From Clostridium_AW malenominatum (GTDB taxonomy: Bacteria; Bacillota; Clostridia; Clostridiales; Clostridiaceae): DNA of 64,000 bases. The position numbers were made by a program, and so were the translations under genes. Location of the stretch: assembly GCF_039521365.1 (NCBI RefSeq), contig NZ_BAAACF010000006.1, positions 62,001-126,000 of the forward strand, given 5' to 3'. The notes below the pieces were generated by a model that saw only the letters and a list, made by a program, of their open reading frames with translations, was not told the DNA's origin and did not search any database. Within the stretch, counting starts at the first letter, position 1. Each line of letters opens with the position of its first letter. This document shows, in pieces, positions 43,180 to 51,873 of the stretch.

Positions 43180-43590
43180 TTACTCTACTTTATAACTCCA
43201 AAAAATTCTAACTCCGCTTACCGCAAATATCACAGGAAATATATTTAAATACATATGTGTTATTAAAGAACCTAAAACAACTTTCTCAGCAAATATAAAT
43301 TGTTCAATAAAATCTATAAAATTAAATATAATAAATATAAATAAAAATATATAGGCAAAAGCTTTAAAAGAATTTTTTATTTTTTTACTTATCACTTCTC
43401 CAACAGCAATTGACAGGATAGTCATAGCAGGTATGAAAATTAAAACAAATGAATTAGAATTTTCCGTGGCTATTGAAGATACAGGTTGAGGCATTTTAGA
43501 ATTAATCATTAAAAATGCTCCAAAATTCATACCTAAAACAGTTATATATGATACTATTAATCCTTTTAAAATGGATAATAATTTATACAT
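43180..43590 (-). CDS. small membrane protein of unknown function
   Basis: A 136-residue hydrophobic protein with about four helices (residues 8-30, 47-66, 75-93, 105-128). No recognised family or motif. It lies 13 bases before the HAD gene and 22 bases after another membrane-protein gene, all in the same direction. Confidence 0.7.
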   Translation of the reverse strand: MYKLLSILKGLIVSYITVLGMNFGAFLMINSKMPQPVSSIATENSNSFVLIFIPAMTILSIAVGEVISKKIKNSFKAFAYIFLFIFIIFNFIDFIEQFIFAEKVVLGSLITHMYLNIFPVIFAVSGVRIFWSYKVE

Positions 43591-43612
43591 AAGTCTACTC
43601 CCTATACTTAAT

Positions 43613-44128
43613 TTATATTTTTCTATCTCTGAGGCTGGTATTACATACCTCCTCCTTTTTATATTTTATTCCTAAACCCATAACTATTGATGGTATAAAC
43701 GAAAATAACAAATACAAGTATGGATTGTTAATTTTACATTCATTGATAAGAAACAAAGAATACCCATTGTATATGCTATAAATCTTCCACAACTCAGAAT
43801 TCAATAAAATATCACTTGTCTCTGTTATTAGAATATTAAATGCAATCCCCCAAAGAACTCCTCCTAATATAGCTACTAAACTAACTGATAGTATATTTTT
43901 ATAGATGCTTCTATATTGAGTTAAAAATTTTTTACCAAGTAAATAATATAAAACAATTGCTATAATGCTGCTAACTGCTGCTATAAAAATCATACTATAC
44001 TGATGATTCTTTGCCGCCTCTTCAGATATCCATTTCACTTGAGAAGTATTGAATGCTATAAATATAATTATAGAACTAATACTTATTACTATATGAATTA
44101 GGAATGATTTTATATTATTTTTAATCAA
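43613..44128 (-). CDS. membrane protein of unknown function
   Basis: A 171-residue protein with about four helices (near residues 8-25, 42-62, 78-98, 138-155) and a basic C-terminal tail (GLGIKYKKEEV). No family recognised. It is co-directional with the neighbouring small membrane protein, and both may belong to one transcript with the GNAT gene upstream (41-base gap). Confidence 0.7.
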   Translation of the reverse strand: MIKNNIKSFLIHIVISISSIIIFIAFNTSQVKWISEEAAKNHQYSMIFIAAVSSIIAIVLYYLLGKKFLTQYRSIYKNILSVSLVAILGGVLWGIAFNILITETSDILLNSELWKIYSIYNGYSLFLINECKINNPYLYLLFSFIPSIVMGLGIKYKKEEVCNTSLRDRKI

Positions 44129-44169
44129 TAATATCGCCCCTTAAATAAATGTTATAATTATAAAAATTA

Positions 44170-44760
44170 TTATTGATAGTTATTTTTTACATCTTCATCT
44201 CTTCCATCCTTTATTACATTCCATTCACTCTTTAATATATCCATAAATAATACATCTTGAAATTTACCAGTTCTGCTATCAACATACCCTTCTCTAATTA
44301 TTCCTGCTTCTTTAAACCCTAGTTTTTTATATAAGCCTTGCGCTTTTTTATTATCTATCATGGTAGTTAATTCAATTTTATTGAGATTTAAAAACCTAAA
44401 TAGAAAATCAACGAAATGATATAACGCATCCTCTCCATAGCTCTTTCCTTGTTCAGTTACTTCACATATTTTTATTCCAAGCTCACACCTTTGATTTCTT
44501 GAATCCCAATCACAATAATTAATTTCTCCAATAGGCTGTAAATCATTTTTTCTGCATATAATAAATCTCTTGCTACTGGGAAACATACTATGGTTTTCGA
44601 TTTCTTTTATAGTGCTAAGACGTATTGCCTCTTTGCTTTGTAATATTCCAAAAGCATGTGTGGCATGTCCCATCATGTCTCCGTCATTCCACCATCTATG
44701 CAGGTACTCTTCATCTCCTAATTCAAGTTGTCTTATTATTATATTTTTCCCTTTAATCAT
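44170..44760 (-). CDS. GNAT-family acetyltransferase (RimJ/RimL type)
   Basis: A 196-residue acetyltransferase of the Acetyltransf_3 group that acetylates N-termini of proteins or small amines. The N-terminal IIRQLELGDEEYLHRWWND, the central GIKICEVTEQGKSYGEDAL acetyl-CoA region and the late NKKAQGLYKKLGFKEAGIIR are typical. Its acceptor is unknown; relatives confer resistance or modify ribosomal proteins. AGGAGG precedes the ATG. Confidence 0.88.
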   Translation of the reverse strand: MIKGKNIIIRQLELGDEEYLHRWWNDGDMMGHATHAFGILQSKEAIRLSTIKEIENHSMFPSSKRFIICRKNDLQPIGEINYCDWDSRNQRCELGIKICEVTEQGKSYGEDALYHFVDFLFRFLNLNKIELTTMIDNKKAQGLYKKLGFKEAGIIREGYVDSRTGKFQDVLFMDILKSEWNVIKDGRDEDVKNNYQ

Positions 44761-44768
44761 TTTGCCTC

Positions 44769-44861
44769 CTAAAATAATACTAATCCATAGTGAGTATTGG
44801 CTATACCATATGTTTTTTCAAAACAATCAATAATTTCAAAATCATGTTTTGACATATTCAT
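44769..44861 (-). CDS. possible 30-residue ORF or gene remnant
   Basis: A short frame (MNMSKHDFEIIDCFEKTYG and eleven more residues) with an AAAGGTG site just upstream, filling the gap between tmrB-like and GNAT genes. It could be a translated small peptide or the residual start of a lost gene. No homology recognised. Confidence 0.25.
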   Translation of the reverse strand: MNMSKHDFEIIDCFEKTYGIANTHYGLVLF

Positions 44862-44873
44862 CACACCTTTACT

Positions 44874-45461
44874 TTACCTAATTTGCTTTAATTGTATTAT
44901 GATACGATCATATGTTTTTCTAAATTTTGTTCTATTATCAGGTAATAATTCTATGTTACATAGTGAAGCTATTTTTTCCACAACACCCTGAATTGATAAG
45001 TTTTCTGTATTTATATGTTGTTTAAATATTTCATTTGATAGTCCTTCTATACATCTATCTATTTGCTTAGCTGCCCAGGAATTTTTACCTTCTCCACGAC
45101 TTCTCAGCCTTCTTAGCAAAGTTTCTTTTGAAGAGGATAATACAAAATGTTTTACTTCAATTCCATCATTCCTTAGTTTTACAACCGTTTCTTTAAAATA
45201 TTGTGGATTAACTATAGTCATAGGCACAATTATTGTACCTTCGTATTCTTGAGCAATATATTTTAGCATAGAAAAATTAAATTCTCTCCACATTGGGTAA
45301 TCTTGAAAATCATTATTACTGAAATCTTTTGGTATATTATTTCTAATAAAAAAACCTGTTTTTTCTGGGTCATATACAAAGGAGTTAGGAATCCTTCTAT
45401 GTAATTCAAAAGCTGTTTGTGATTTTCCAGAGCCAAATGCACCATTTATCCATATTATCAT
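44874..45461 (-). CDS. TmrB-like P-loop protein
   Basis: A 195-residue protein starting MIIWINGAFGSGKSQTAFEL, with Walker A at residues 7-14, very close in style to TmrB of Bacillus subtilis (tunicamycin resistance) and related AAA_18-type kinases. TmrB proteins bind tunicamycin or other nucleoside antibiotics and ATP at the membrane; many homologs have unknown ligands. The gene starts five bases after the GNAT-DHFR fusion gene stops, so the two form an operon. Resistance role is inferred from family only. Confidence 0.8.
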   Translation of the reverse strand: MIIWINGAFGSGKSQTAFELHRRIPNSFVYDPEKTGFFIRNNIPKDFSNNDFQDYPMWREFNFSMLKYIAQEYEGTIIVPMTIVNPQYFKETVVKLRNDGIEVKHFVLSSSKETLLRRLRSRGEGKNSWAAKQIDRCIEGLSNEIFKQHINTENLSIQGVVEKIASLCNIELLPDNRTKFRKTYDRIIIQLKQIR

Positions 45462-45466
45462 AGCTA

Positions 45467-46456
45467 CTATTCCACTCTTTCATATTTTAGCTGTACTAAA
45501 CCAGAATCAAAGGTTTTGCTTTCAACTAATTTGACTTGGTTTTCATTATCTGTTTCTTTAAATAGCCTTATTCCTTTTCCTAGCAATACAGGAAGAATTG
45601 AAATTACATATTCGTCTATTAAATTTTCACTTCTAAATTCTTTTACTACTTCTGCTCCACCATCTATAAAAATATTCTTTCCTTCTTCGCATTTTAGCCT
45701 CTTTATTAAATCATTGATATTACCATTGTAAAATTCAACATTTTGGTCATTACCTTTTAGTGTTTTAGATAACACATAACATTTCATACCTTTATAAGGA
45801 AACTCAATACCAAAAGATAATACCTTCTCATATGTTATTCGCCCCATAATTACAGTATCCACAGTTTTAATAAAATTTTCATATCCATAATCTTCATTAG
45901 GCCGCTCAACAATGGATAGCCAACTAATATCGTTGTCCTCTCTAGCAATATAACCATCAATACTTTGGGCTATATATAAGATAACTTTTCTTTTTTTGCA
46001 CATATATTTATAATTAATCTCATAAAATACCTCATCTTCGGATTCAAATCCAGTTATGAACTGTGTGAATCCAAAGCTTAAGTATAACTTTTTTGCTACT
46101 ATACTATCTGGATGAAAACTTAAATATATTTTACTCGGTTTTGATTCTTCTTTTATTCTATTTAGTAAAAATTCTAAAGCCCGTTTCCCATATCCTTTTC
46201 CTTGATATTGTTCATCAATCATAAATCGGATCAAGCATATACAATCAGCTTCTTCATCATCTACTCCATACATTGCAAACCCTATCATTTTATCATCTTT
46301 ATAAATTCCAAGAGTTACCCATTGAGGATAAAACTTTGATTCGGCAATAGATGCTACATTAGTATGTGGTAAATATTTTTCTTGTTCTTTTGATATTTTT
46401 AAGTCAATACATTCTTTTAAATTTTCTTCTGTAATATTTTTAAAATATATGTTCAT
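45467..46456 (-). CDS. fusion protein: GNAT acetyltransferase plus dihydrofolate-reductase-like (RibD C) domain
   Basis: A 329-residue protein in one continuous frame. Residues 1-150 are a GNAT domain resembling spermine/spermidine acetyltransferases (MIDEQYQGKGYGKRAL, LYLSFGFTQF). Residues about 157-329 are a DHFR/RibD_C-like reductase of the YyaP type (VILYIAQSIDGYIAREDND, VIMGRITYEKVL, NIFIDGGAEVV, ISILPVLLGKGI). The junction YKYMCKKRKVILYI contains a methionine that would suit a separate start, so this looks like two genes joined by loss of a stop codon. Combined activity unknown. Confidence 0.83.
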   Translation of the reverse strand: MNIYFKNITEENLKECIDLKISKEQEKYLPHTNVASIAESKFYPQWVTLGIYKDDKMIGFAMYGVDDEEADCICLIRFMIDEQYQGKGYGKRALEFLLNRIKEESKPSKIYLSFHPDSIVAKKLYLSFGFTQFITGFESEDEVFYEINYKYMCKKRKVILYIAQSIDGYIAREDNDISWLSIVERPNEDYGYENFIKTVDTVIMGRITYEKVLSFGIEFPYKGMKCYVLSKTLKGNDQNVEFYNGNINDLIKRLKCEEGKNIFIDGGAEVVKEFRSENLIDEYVISILPVLLGKGIRLFKETDNENQVKLVESKTFDSGLVQLKYERVE

Positions 46457-46573
46457 CCTTAATCCTCTCTCTTATACTTCATATTTTCTTTTCAACTAAT
46501 TTGATATAACCTTAAAACCATTATACTATATTTTCATTTATATCTATAATTTAACATTGAAATTTAATAAATA

Positions 46574-46606
46574 TAGCACTTCCCAAAGTAACTGAGGGAA
46601 GTGCTA
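46574..46606 (-). terminator. terminator after the PfpI-family gene
   Basis: TAGCACTTCCC pairs with GGGAAGTGCTA across an eleven-base loop. On the minus strand it follows the PfpI gene; T-rich sequence on both sides allows bidirectional use. Confidence 0.78.
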
Positions 46607-46641
46607 TGTTTATTTTTTATTCTTTTCTTTATTATACTTAA

Positions 46642-47262
46642 TTATGCCAACCCATATAATTCAGCAAAAGGGTCCCATTCTCTGTCTTCATTCCATTTAT
46701 ACTCAATGCCATTACTAATTTCTATAGCCTTTTCCCTTCCAATTAAATACTCTATAAATCCTAATGTCATATCCATTCCCGCAGAAACTCCTGATGAAGT
46801 AAATATATTACCGTCATTTACCCATCTAGCTTTTTTTATCCATTGTATGTCTTTTCCTTGCTCTATTACCCAATTGAAAGCTCTTTTATTTGTGGTAGCT
46901 TTTTTCCCTTTTAGTATTCCAGCTTTAGCTAATAGAGCTGATCCTGTACAAACACTCATAATATATTTTGATTCTCTACTAATGTTTTCTATAAAATTAA
47001 TTAATTTTTCATCACCAACTTTTTCTCTTACACCCATTCCTCCTGGAATAAATAAAATGCTCTCTTCACTATGTTTATTATCATATGTACTTGTATCAAT
47101 TCTTGCATTTTGAGAACTTGAAATAATTCCACCATCTAAGGATATAAAATTCAACTTAAAGATTTCTGGTAAACGCCCTAATATTTCAACTGGTCCAAAA
47201 ACGTCTAATGTTTCAAACTCTTCAAATAAAATTATATTAACAACATAACTCATTATTTTCAC
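46642..47262 (-). CDS. DJ-1/PfpI family protein
   Basis: A 206-residue protein with the class I glutamine-amidotransferase-like fold. Motifs are LFEEFETLDVFGPVEIL near the start, LFIPGGMG, and the nucleophile elbow SVCTGSALLAKAG (Cys about 106). It resembles the isonitrile hydratase-like branch and N-terminal domains of GlxA-type regulators, without a DNA-binding domain. Function may be hydration or glyoxalase-type detoxification; not decided by sequence. It follows a cyclase-family gene by 31 bases in the same direction. Confidence 0.85.
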   Translation of the reverse strand: MKIMSYVVNIILFEEFETLDVFGPVEILGRLPEIFKLNFISLDGGIISSSQNARIDTSTYDNKHSEESILFIPGGMGVREKVGDEKLINFIENISRESKYIMSVCTGSALLAKAGILKGKKATTNKRAFNWVIEQGKDIQWIKKARWVNDGNIFTSSGVSAGMDMTLGFIEYLIGREKAIEISNGIEYKWNEDREWDPFAELYGLA

Positions 47263-47293
47263 TTCCTTAAATTATTTCTAACATAACATTCTC

Positions 47294-47977
47294 CTATTTC
47301 ACCTCTGCAAATGCCCTTATTGACATAGCTGCGGTTTTCTTAGCCTTTAAAGGGACAGCAAAGAATCTAAAATCATGGTCATATAATTTTTCTAATGATG
47401 TTAAATTTTCAACTATGAAAATTTCATTTTTTAAAAACAAAGTGTGAGCAGGCCTTTCAGGATTTTTAGAGCTATCTATATTTATAGTATCTACTCCTAC
47501 AAGCTTTACTCCTGAATTTATAAGAAAGTTTATAAGTTCTTCAGATATATATGGATAAGAATAATACTCTTCCTCTCCCCAATGCTTGTCCCATCCGAAA
47601 TTAAATAAAACAGCTTTGCCATTTAAATCAAGTCCATTAGGAATAATATTAACTCCTATAGATTCAAACTTTTCCTTATCTCTTACATCTACAACTACAC
47701 CTGGAAGTATAACTTCATTTATTTGAATTTCACTAATATCTCTCCCTTTAGGATAACGATGATATGGCGAATCCAGATACGTACCTATTGAAGTTTGAAA
47801 GGTTATCTCTGTTATCTCAAAACAAGCCTTTCCTTCATAGTTAGGTGCTGACTGTTCATGAGTTAAAAAAGGTTTTATCTGAGCTGTGTATTGTATTAAC
47901 TTACCAAACTCATCCTTCATTCTAAAACCTGGCATTCCATCCTCAAAATAATGACTTAAGTCTATAAATGTTGACAT
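47294..47977 (-). CDS. cyclase-family protein (kynurenine formamidase-like)
   Basis: A protein of about 227 residues of the metal-dependent cyclase family. The N-terminal IDLSHYFEDGMPGFRM, the metal-binding region FQTSIGTYLDSPYHRY (replacing the more common HxGTHxDxPxH with QTSIGTYLDSPYH) and the late VGVDTINIDS are visible. The first histidine positions of the canonical motif are changed, so metal binding may differ from true formamidases. The start is ATG 47975-47977, since GGGGTG precedes it at the right distance. No substrate is assigned. Confidence 0.82.
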   Translation of the reverse strand: MSTFIDLSHYFEDGMPGFRMKDEFGKLIQYTAQIKPFLTHEQSAPNYEGKACFEITEITFQTSIGTYLDSPYHRYPKGRDISEIQINEVILPGVVVDVRDKEKFESIGVNIIPNGLDLNGKAVLFNFGWDKHWGEEEYYSYPYISEELINFLINSGVKLVGVDTINIDSSKNPERPAHTLFLKNEIFIVENLTSLEKLYDHDFRFFAVPLKAKKTAAMSIRAFAEVK

Positions 47978-48073
47978 TTGCATCACCCCATAATTTTCTA
48001 TATAATTTTTATCTGTCATTCCTTCATCAGCAATATCATAAAAAACAAAAGTAATTGGAGCTATTTCACCAGA

Positions 48074-48820
48074 TTATATTTTCCCCACTGGTGCTAGATA
48101 AACTACAAATTCATCCTCTCCATCAATTCTTAAAAACTTATCTATTGCAATCTGATCGTAAGCACCTATAGCACATGTCCCACAGCCAATGGCCTCACAT
48201 GCAAGATAAAGATTTTGACATAAATGCCCTGCATCTAATAGCATGGTCTTATGGGCTGAAACATGATATCTCCATTCTCCTCTATAAGGAATACAACTCC
48301 ATATAAATGTTGCAGCACTCTTTCCTACAAAGGACTGACCAAGTGTTAATTCTGTTAATTTTCCCTCTAAATCTTCCTCATGAAAAAGGAAAGTTAATTG
48401 ATGGGTTAAAGGCAAATAAAGATATACTCCTTTTTTTAATCCCTTAACTCTATTTATAACTAAATATGTTTCAAAGGGGTGTCTTGCTCCTCCAGAAGGT
48501 ACAGTTCTCATTGTGGCATAATTATTAGCTGACACCGTCTTCACTCCTTGTGTTGCCCAAAGAAGGAAAGATAATTCTTCTAGTGATAAACTTTCTTCTA
48601 TATGCTTTCTATGACTTTTTCTATCTTTAATAATAGCTAATATATTCGTTTTCTTTAATATTTTTTCACTTATTTCAGGTAAATCTATAAGTTCATCACT
48701 TTCATTATAAGGTTTTTGCAATGAAGGTTGAGGTAGTTTCTTTTCCTGATCAGACTTTATGTCATCCCATTCTGTAAAATTAGATTTCATCCATTGACGT
48801 TGTAATTTTGCTTCATTCAT
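48074..48820 (-). CDS. SagB/ThcOx-type nitroreductase-family oxidoreductase
   Basis: A 248-residue FMN-dependent protein of the SagB-like dehydrogenase branch of nitroreductases: DRKSHRKHIEESLSLEELSFLLWATQG, TVPSGGARHPFETYLV, the ALDAGHLCQNLYLACEAIGCG-like segment (seen as MLLDAGHLCQNLYLACEAIG) and the final VVYLAPVGKI. SagB proteins oxidise azolines in TOMM peptides, but no cyclodehydratase or precursor gene is nearby, so it is more likely a lone reductase of small molecules. A 96-base gap separates it from the cyclase gene. Confidence 0.85.
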   Translation of the reverse strand: MNEAKLQRQWMKSNFTEWDDIKSDQEKKLPQPSLQKPYNESDELIDLPEISEKILKKTNILAIIKDRKSHRKHIEESLSLEELSFLLWATQGVKTVSANNYATMRTVPSGGARHPFETYLVINRVKGLKKGVYLYLPLTHQLTFLFHEEDLEGKLTELTLGQSFVGKSAATFIWSCIPYRGEWRYHVSAHKTMLLDAGHLCQNLYLACEAIGCGTCAIGAYDQIAIDKFLRIDGEDEFVVYLAPVGKI

Positions 48821-48882
48821 AAATTCTCTCTCCTCATAAATTATAGTTTTTAATTATGTAAAATTTAAACTTGTTTGTCCTA

Positions 48883-49761
48883 CTAATATTCTCTATACCA
48901 TAAAGGAATGTATGTTTTAAAACCATCATACCATTCAAAAACTTTCTTTGCATTATCCATCATATATTTTATTTCTACTTCTCCAAAAGGTATTGCCCAT
49001 GGAATTGAAGAAATTGTATTTGTAGCAATATATAGTGCCATCAATCTAAAAAACTCATCAGGTACATTGCAATCAAAGTATCCATGAATCTGTCCTATAA
49101 CAAAGGGAATACTCACTCTACATGAGAATACACACCTATTAAACTCTTCCCATGGATCTCCGATATCCATTCTATTAAAATCTATTACCCCAACATCTCT
49201 TTTTGGTGAAATTATAAGATTTCCCACATGATAATCTCCATGAAGAAAAGTTTGAGGCCTATTATCTAAATATGATATGTTTTCCTTTATATAGTTTATA
49301 AAAGCGCTATCATTCTCAAATTTAATGGGCGAATTACCATATTGTTCTATTTTCTTATAAATCTTTTGTTTATATTTTTCAGACCACTCTTTTTCACAAT
49401 TGTAGTCATTTATAGTATGTATCTTCTGCAATATGTTTCCTGCTCTTAGACCAATATTATATTGTTCTTTCTCACTGTATTTAGATAGTACTAACTCTGC
49501 CTCTTCCCCCTCTACCCAAGTGAATAATGAATATACATATCCATTATTTGAGCTTATTCCAAAATCTACTGGCTTTGACGTGGTTATTCCTAATGCTGCA
49601 ACTTTTTTTATATAATTATACTCAAGTCGTTTGACTTCATACTTTGACAAATCAGATAGTTTCAACAAAAAATTTTCTCCTAGGTTATCTTCAATATAAA
49701 ACTTCTTATCCTCTGACCACCCTTTAAGTACTGGTTCAATCTTACTCCAATTAAAATACAT
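48883..49761 (-). CDS. aminoglycoside/choline phosphotransferase-family kinase
   Basis: A 292-residue kinase-fold protein. The Brenner-type catalytic loop is FLHGDYHVGNLII (catalytic Asp about residue 176) and the metal-binding motif is VGVIDFNRMDIGDPW. The N-lobe is less conserved. Relatives phosphorylate aminoglycosides, macrolides, choline or sugars; sequence does not discriminate. Single gene on the minus strand with AT-rich sequence upstream (49762-49883) that shows no other feature. Confidence 0.86.
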   Translation of the reverse strand: MYFNWSKIEPVLKGWSEDKKFYIEDNLGENFLLKLSDLSKYEVKRLEYNYIKKVAALGITTSKPVDFGISSNNGYVYSLFTWVEGEEAELVLSKYSEKEQYNIGLRAGNILQKIHTINDYNCEKEWSEKYKQKIYKKIEQYGNSPIKFENDSAFINYIKENISYLDNRPQTFLHGDYHVGNLIISPKRDVGVIDFNRMDIGDPWEEFNRCVFSCRVSIPFVIGQIHGYFDCNVPDEFFRLMALYIATNTISSIPWAIPFGEVEIKYMMDNAKKVFEWYDGFKTYIPLWYREY

Positions 49762-49883
49762 AGGTATATCTTTTAAATTATTATAAGTTATAATAATCCA
49801 CCTCCCTACCTAATAATTTCTATTAATTAGTATTATAAAATACACATACTAAATCTATAAATTTAATTATACCTTATTTTTTT

Positions 49884-50558
49884 CTACTTAATTCCTTCCA
49901 TCTCTAATCTTAATGTATTAAAATACTCTTCCATAAATTTAAGCCTTTCTATGCCTATTTCCCTTGCCTTTTTTGTATATAGTTTTTCAGGCACTTTTTT
50001 TAATTTTACTTCGTATTCAATGAAAGGTGTGTGCTTTGACATTTCCTTTACTCTTCCATTGTTAGAAGTGTTCTCACTTAAATAATCATTAAGAGATTCA
50101 TCAATTACTAATCTTTGTCCAAATTGCCCTGCTAACATGAAACTGCGTGCTATGCCAGTCGCACCAATAGCATCTAATTTATCTGCATCAAAAAGTATTT
50201 TTGCTTCTATGGTTCTTGGTTCATTTCCTGTTCTGAATCTATGGGTAATTATACAATGCTTTATGTTTTCAACTTTTTTATCTTCATATCCTAAATTTTT
50301 TAGTATATTTTGTGCCATTTCAGCACCTACAGTAGCATGATCAACTTCTCCTGTTTTGTCTTCATTTTCTTTTACTCTTGCAATATCATGTAATAATGCT
50401 GAAGGAATAAGAATTTCTAAATCAACATTTTCCTCATATCTTGCAAGTAATAGACAAAGGTTATAAACTCTAAATACATGATCTAAACTATGAGCTGAAC
50501 AGGTTAGTTCATCTTTAACAATTTCTATAATTTTTTTATGTTTTATATCAGTACTCAC
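49884..50558 (-). CDS. HD-domain phosphohydrolase
   Basis: A 224-residue protein with an HD metal-binding domain: HSLDHVFRVYNLCLLLA, then SALLHDIARV (HD pair about residues 53-54), KHCIITHRF and a later LFDADKLDAIGATG. The arrangement is that of YedJ/YpgQ-like nucleotide phosphohydrolases. Cytoplasmic; the substrate is probably a nucleotide. It is the gene after a small membrane-protein gene in the same direction. Confidence 0.87.
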   Translation of the reverse strand: MSTDIKHKKIIEIVKDELTCSAHSLDHVFRVYNLCLLLARYEENVDLEILIPSALLHDIARVKENEDKTGEVDHATVGAEMAQNILKNLGYEDKKVENIKHCIITHRFRTGNEPRTIEAKILFDADKLDAIGATGIARSFMLAGQFGQRLVIDESLNDYLSENTSNNGRVKEMSKHTPFIEYEVKLKKVPEKLYTKKAREIGIERLKFMEEYFNTLRLEMEGIK

Positions 50559-50603
50559 TTTATTCCTCCGTTTATGTAAAATAATTTTTCTCTATAAAAT
50601 TTC

Positions 50604-51119
50604 TTACCATCGTCCATGACATAGTAATCTTTCTAATACAGCAACTATGAGCGTTGTAATTATATTTGCCACAAGAATGGCTTTCCCTAATGTTTTATTA
50701 TCTTTTGAATACTTCTTTAATACTAAATATACTATGGGAAATTCTACAATTAAAGTTAATATTAAGTACCCTGTTAGAACAATATAATAAGGTCCGCTGT
50801 CAAAAGCTTTAATCCATGCATAATACCAGTGTCCCGCTACAGCCATGAATCTCTTAGCTCTTTCTATGTATGGTAAAACAAATGAAGCAATGTTAGCAAG
50901 TGCTACTACTATTAATACTTTATCCTTCCCTTGAACCGTTCCATATTTATAAATTATAAAAGTTTCTATGACTAAAGTTAAAATTATGGCAATTGGCAAA
51001 ACTAATTTGGGACTTACCGTTACCCAATGCCAAGATGAATTCGCGTAAACCCTTCCTTGTAGCATAATCATTAGTGTTAAAAGTGTTAAAAGAAACACTC
51101 TTTTTTTCCCCATTCCCAA
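50604..51119 (-). CDS. membrane protein of unknown function
   Basis: A 171-residue protein with a signal-like N-terminus (about residues 6-26) and four further helices. It carries SSWHWVTVSPKLVLPIAI and HWYYAWIKAFDSGPYYIVL, conserved-looking aromatic stretches between helices. No family recognised. Starts with ATG behind a GGAGTG site, and it lies 45 bases before the HD-domain gene. Confidence 0.7.
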   Translation of the reverse strand: MGMGKKRVFLLTLLTLMIMLQGRVYANSSWHWVTVSPKLVLPIAIILTLVIETFIIYKYGTVQGKDKVLIVVALANIASFVLPYIERAKRFMAVAGHWYYAWIKAFDSGPYYIVLTGYLILTLIVEFPIVYLVLKKYSKDNKTLGKAILVANIITTLIVAVLERLLCHGRW

Positions 51120-51187
51120 AATTCACTCCTTTTATAATTCATTTTTATTTGCTTTCTATGATATTTATTTAATACATATAGCCTTTA

Positions 51188-51841
51188 TTAATAACCTAAC
51201 GGTTTTCCTACTATAATTACCTTTATTCTTCCCTTAATAAATTGTCCTTTTATAATTACAAAATCGTTGCATATTCTATCTGGACTTTTACAGTCTATAC
51301 AATAACCTAATGTAGTACATGGGGAGTTTTTACCTAATCTTTTTGCATCAATAGGAGCTGAGTAATTTCTTACTCTTTTTTCTGCCTCTTCTATATTCTT
51401 AACAATTTTATTTATTCCTGTTACTAGAATAACTTGTTTAGGGCCGTATATCATTGGTGCAACTCTGCTACCATTACCATCAATATTATAAAGCTCCCCA
51501 TTTTCAGTTAGCGCATTTGTACTACATATAAAAGTGTCCGTAGAAAAATTTTGTATATAAAGTTCCTTCTTTTCATCCCTTGTAATTCCTTCCTTGTATT
51601 TGTCTAAAAATCTATAGTTTCCTTCACGAAGAAAATCTATAACTCCTGTTTCAAAAAGTGTCATAGAATCACCAACGCCTACTGTAGAATTTTCAGCTAT
51701 AAGTTCTTTCAAAAGTCCTATCAACTCTATTTCATCCTTAACAAAAAATCCTTCCATATTGTGATTTTTTAAATTATTTATAGTTCTATCAATTTGTTTT
51801 TCTATATACCTTAGAACATTATCATCCATCTTACTATACAT
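51188..51841 (-). CDS. LUD-domain protein (LutC/YkgG-like), copy 1
   Basis: A 217-residue LUD (DUF162) protein. TVGVGDSMTLFETGVIDFL and the C-terminal four-cysteine block PCTTLGYCIDCKSPDRICN (about residues 174-192) are clear. LutC-type proteins take part in lactate oxidation with LutA and LutB, but those genes are absent here, so this belongs to the stand-alone LUD group of anaerobes. A second copy is at 62978-63595. The cysteine block may bind a metal or cluster. AGGAG lies before the ATG. Confidence 0.85.
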   Translation of the reverse strand: MYSKMDDNVLRYIEKQIDRTINNLKNHNMEGFFVKDEIELIGLLKELIAENSTVGVGDSMTLFETGVIDFLREGNYRFLDKYKEGITRDEKKELYIQNFSTDTFICSTNALTENGELYNIDGNGSRVAPMIYGPKQVILVTGINKIVKNIEEAEKRVRNYSAPIDAKRLGKNSPCTTLGYCIDCKSPDRICNDFVIIKGQFIKGRIKVIIVGKPLGY

Positions 51842-51873
51842 CCTTTCTCCTTAGTAAATACCATATTTTCAAT

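Noticed and set aside
44769..44861. Thirty-residue frame as a toxin or antitoxin peptide
   Set aside because: No toxin partner, no typical features; kept only as a low-confidence small frame.
46601..47113. Plus-strand open frame of 170 codons with hydrophobic sequence
   Set aside because: Antisense to the PfpI-family gene; hydrophobic composition is the usual product of reading AT-rich coding DNA backwards.
48074..48820. SagB-like gene as part of a TOMM/bacteriocin cluster
   Set aside because: No cyclodehydratase, YcaO protein or precursor peptide in the neighbourhood.
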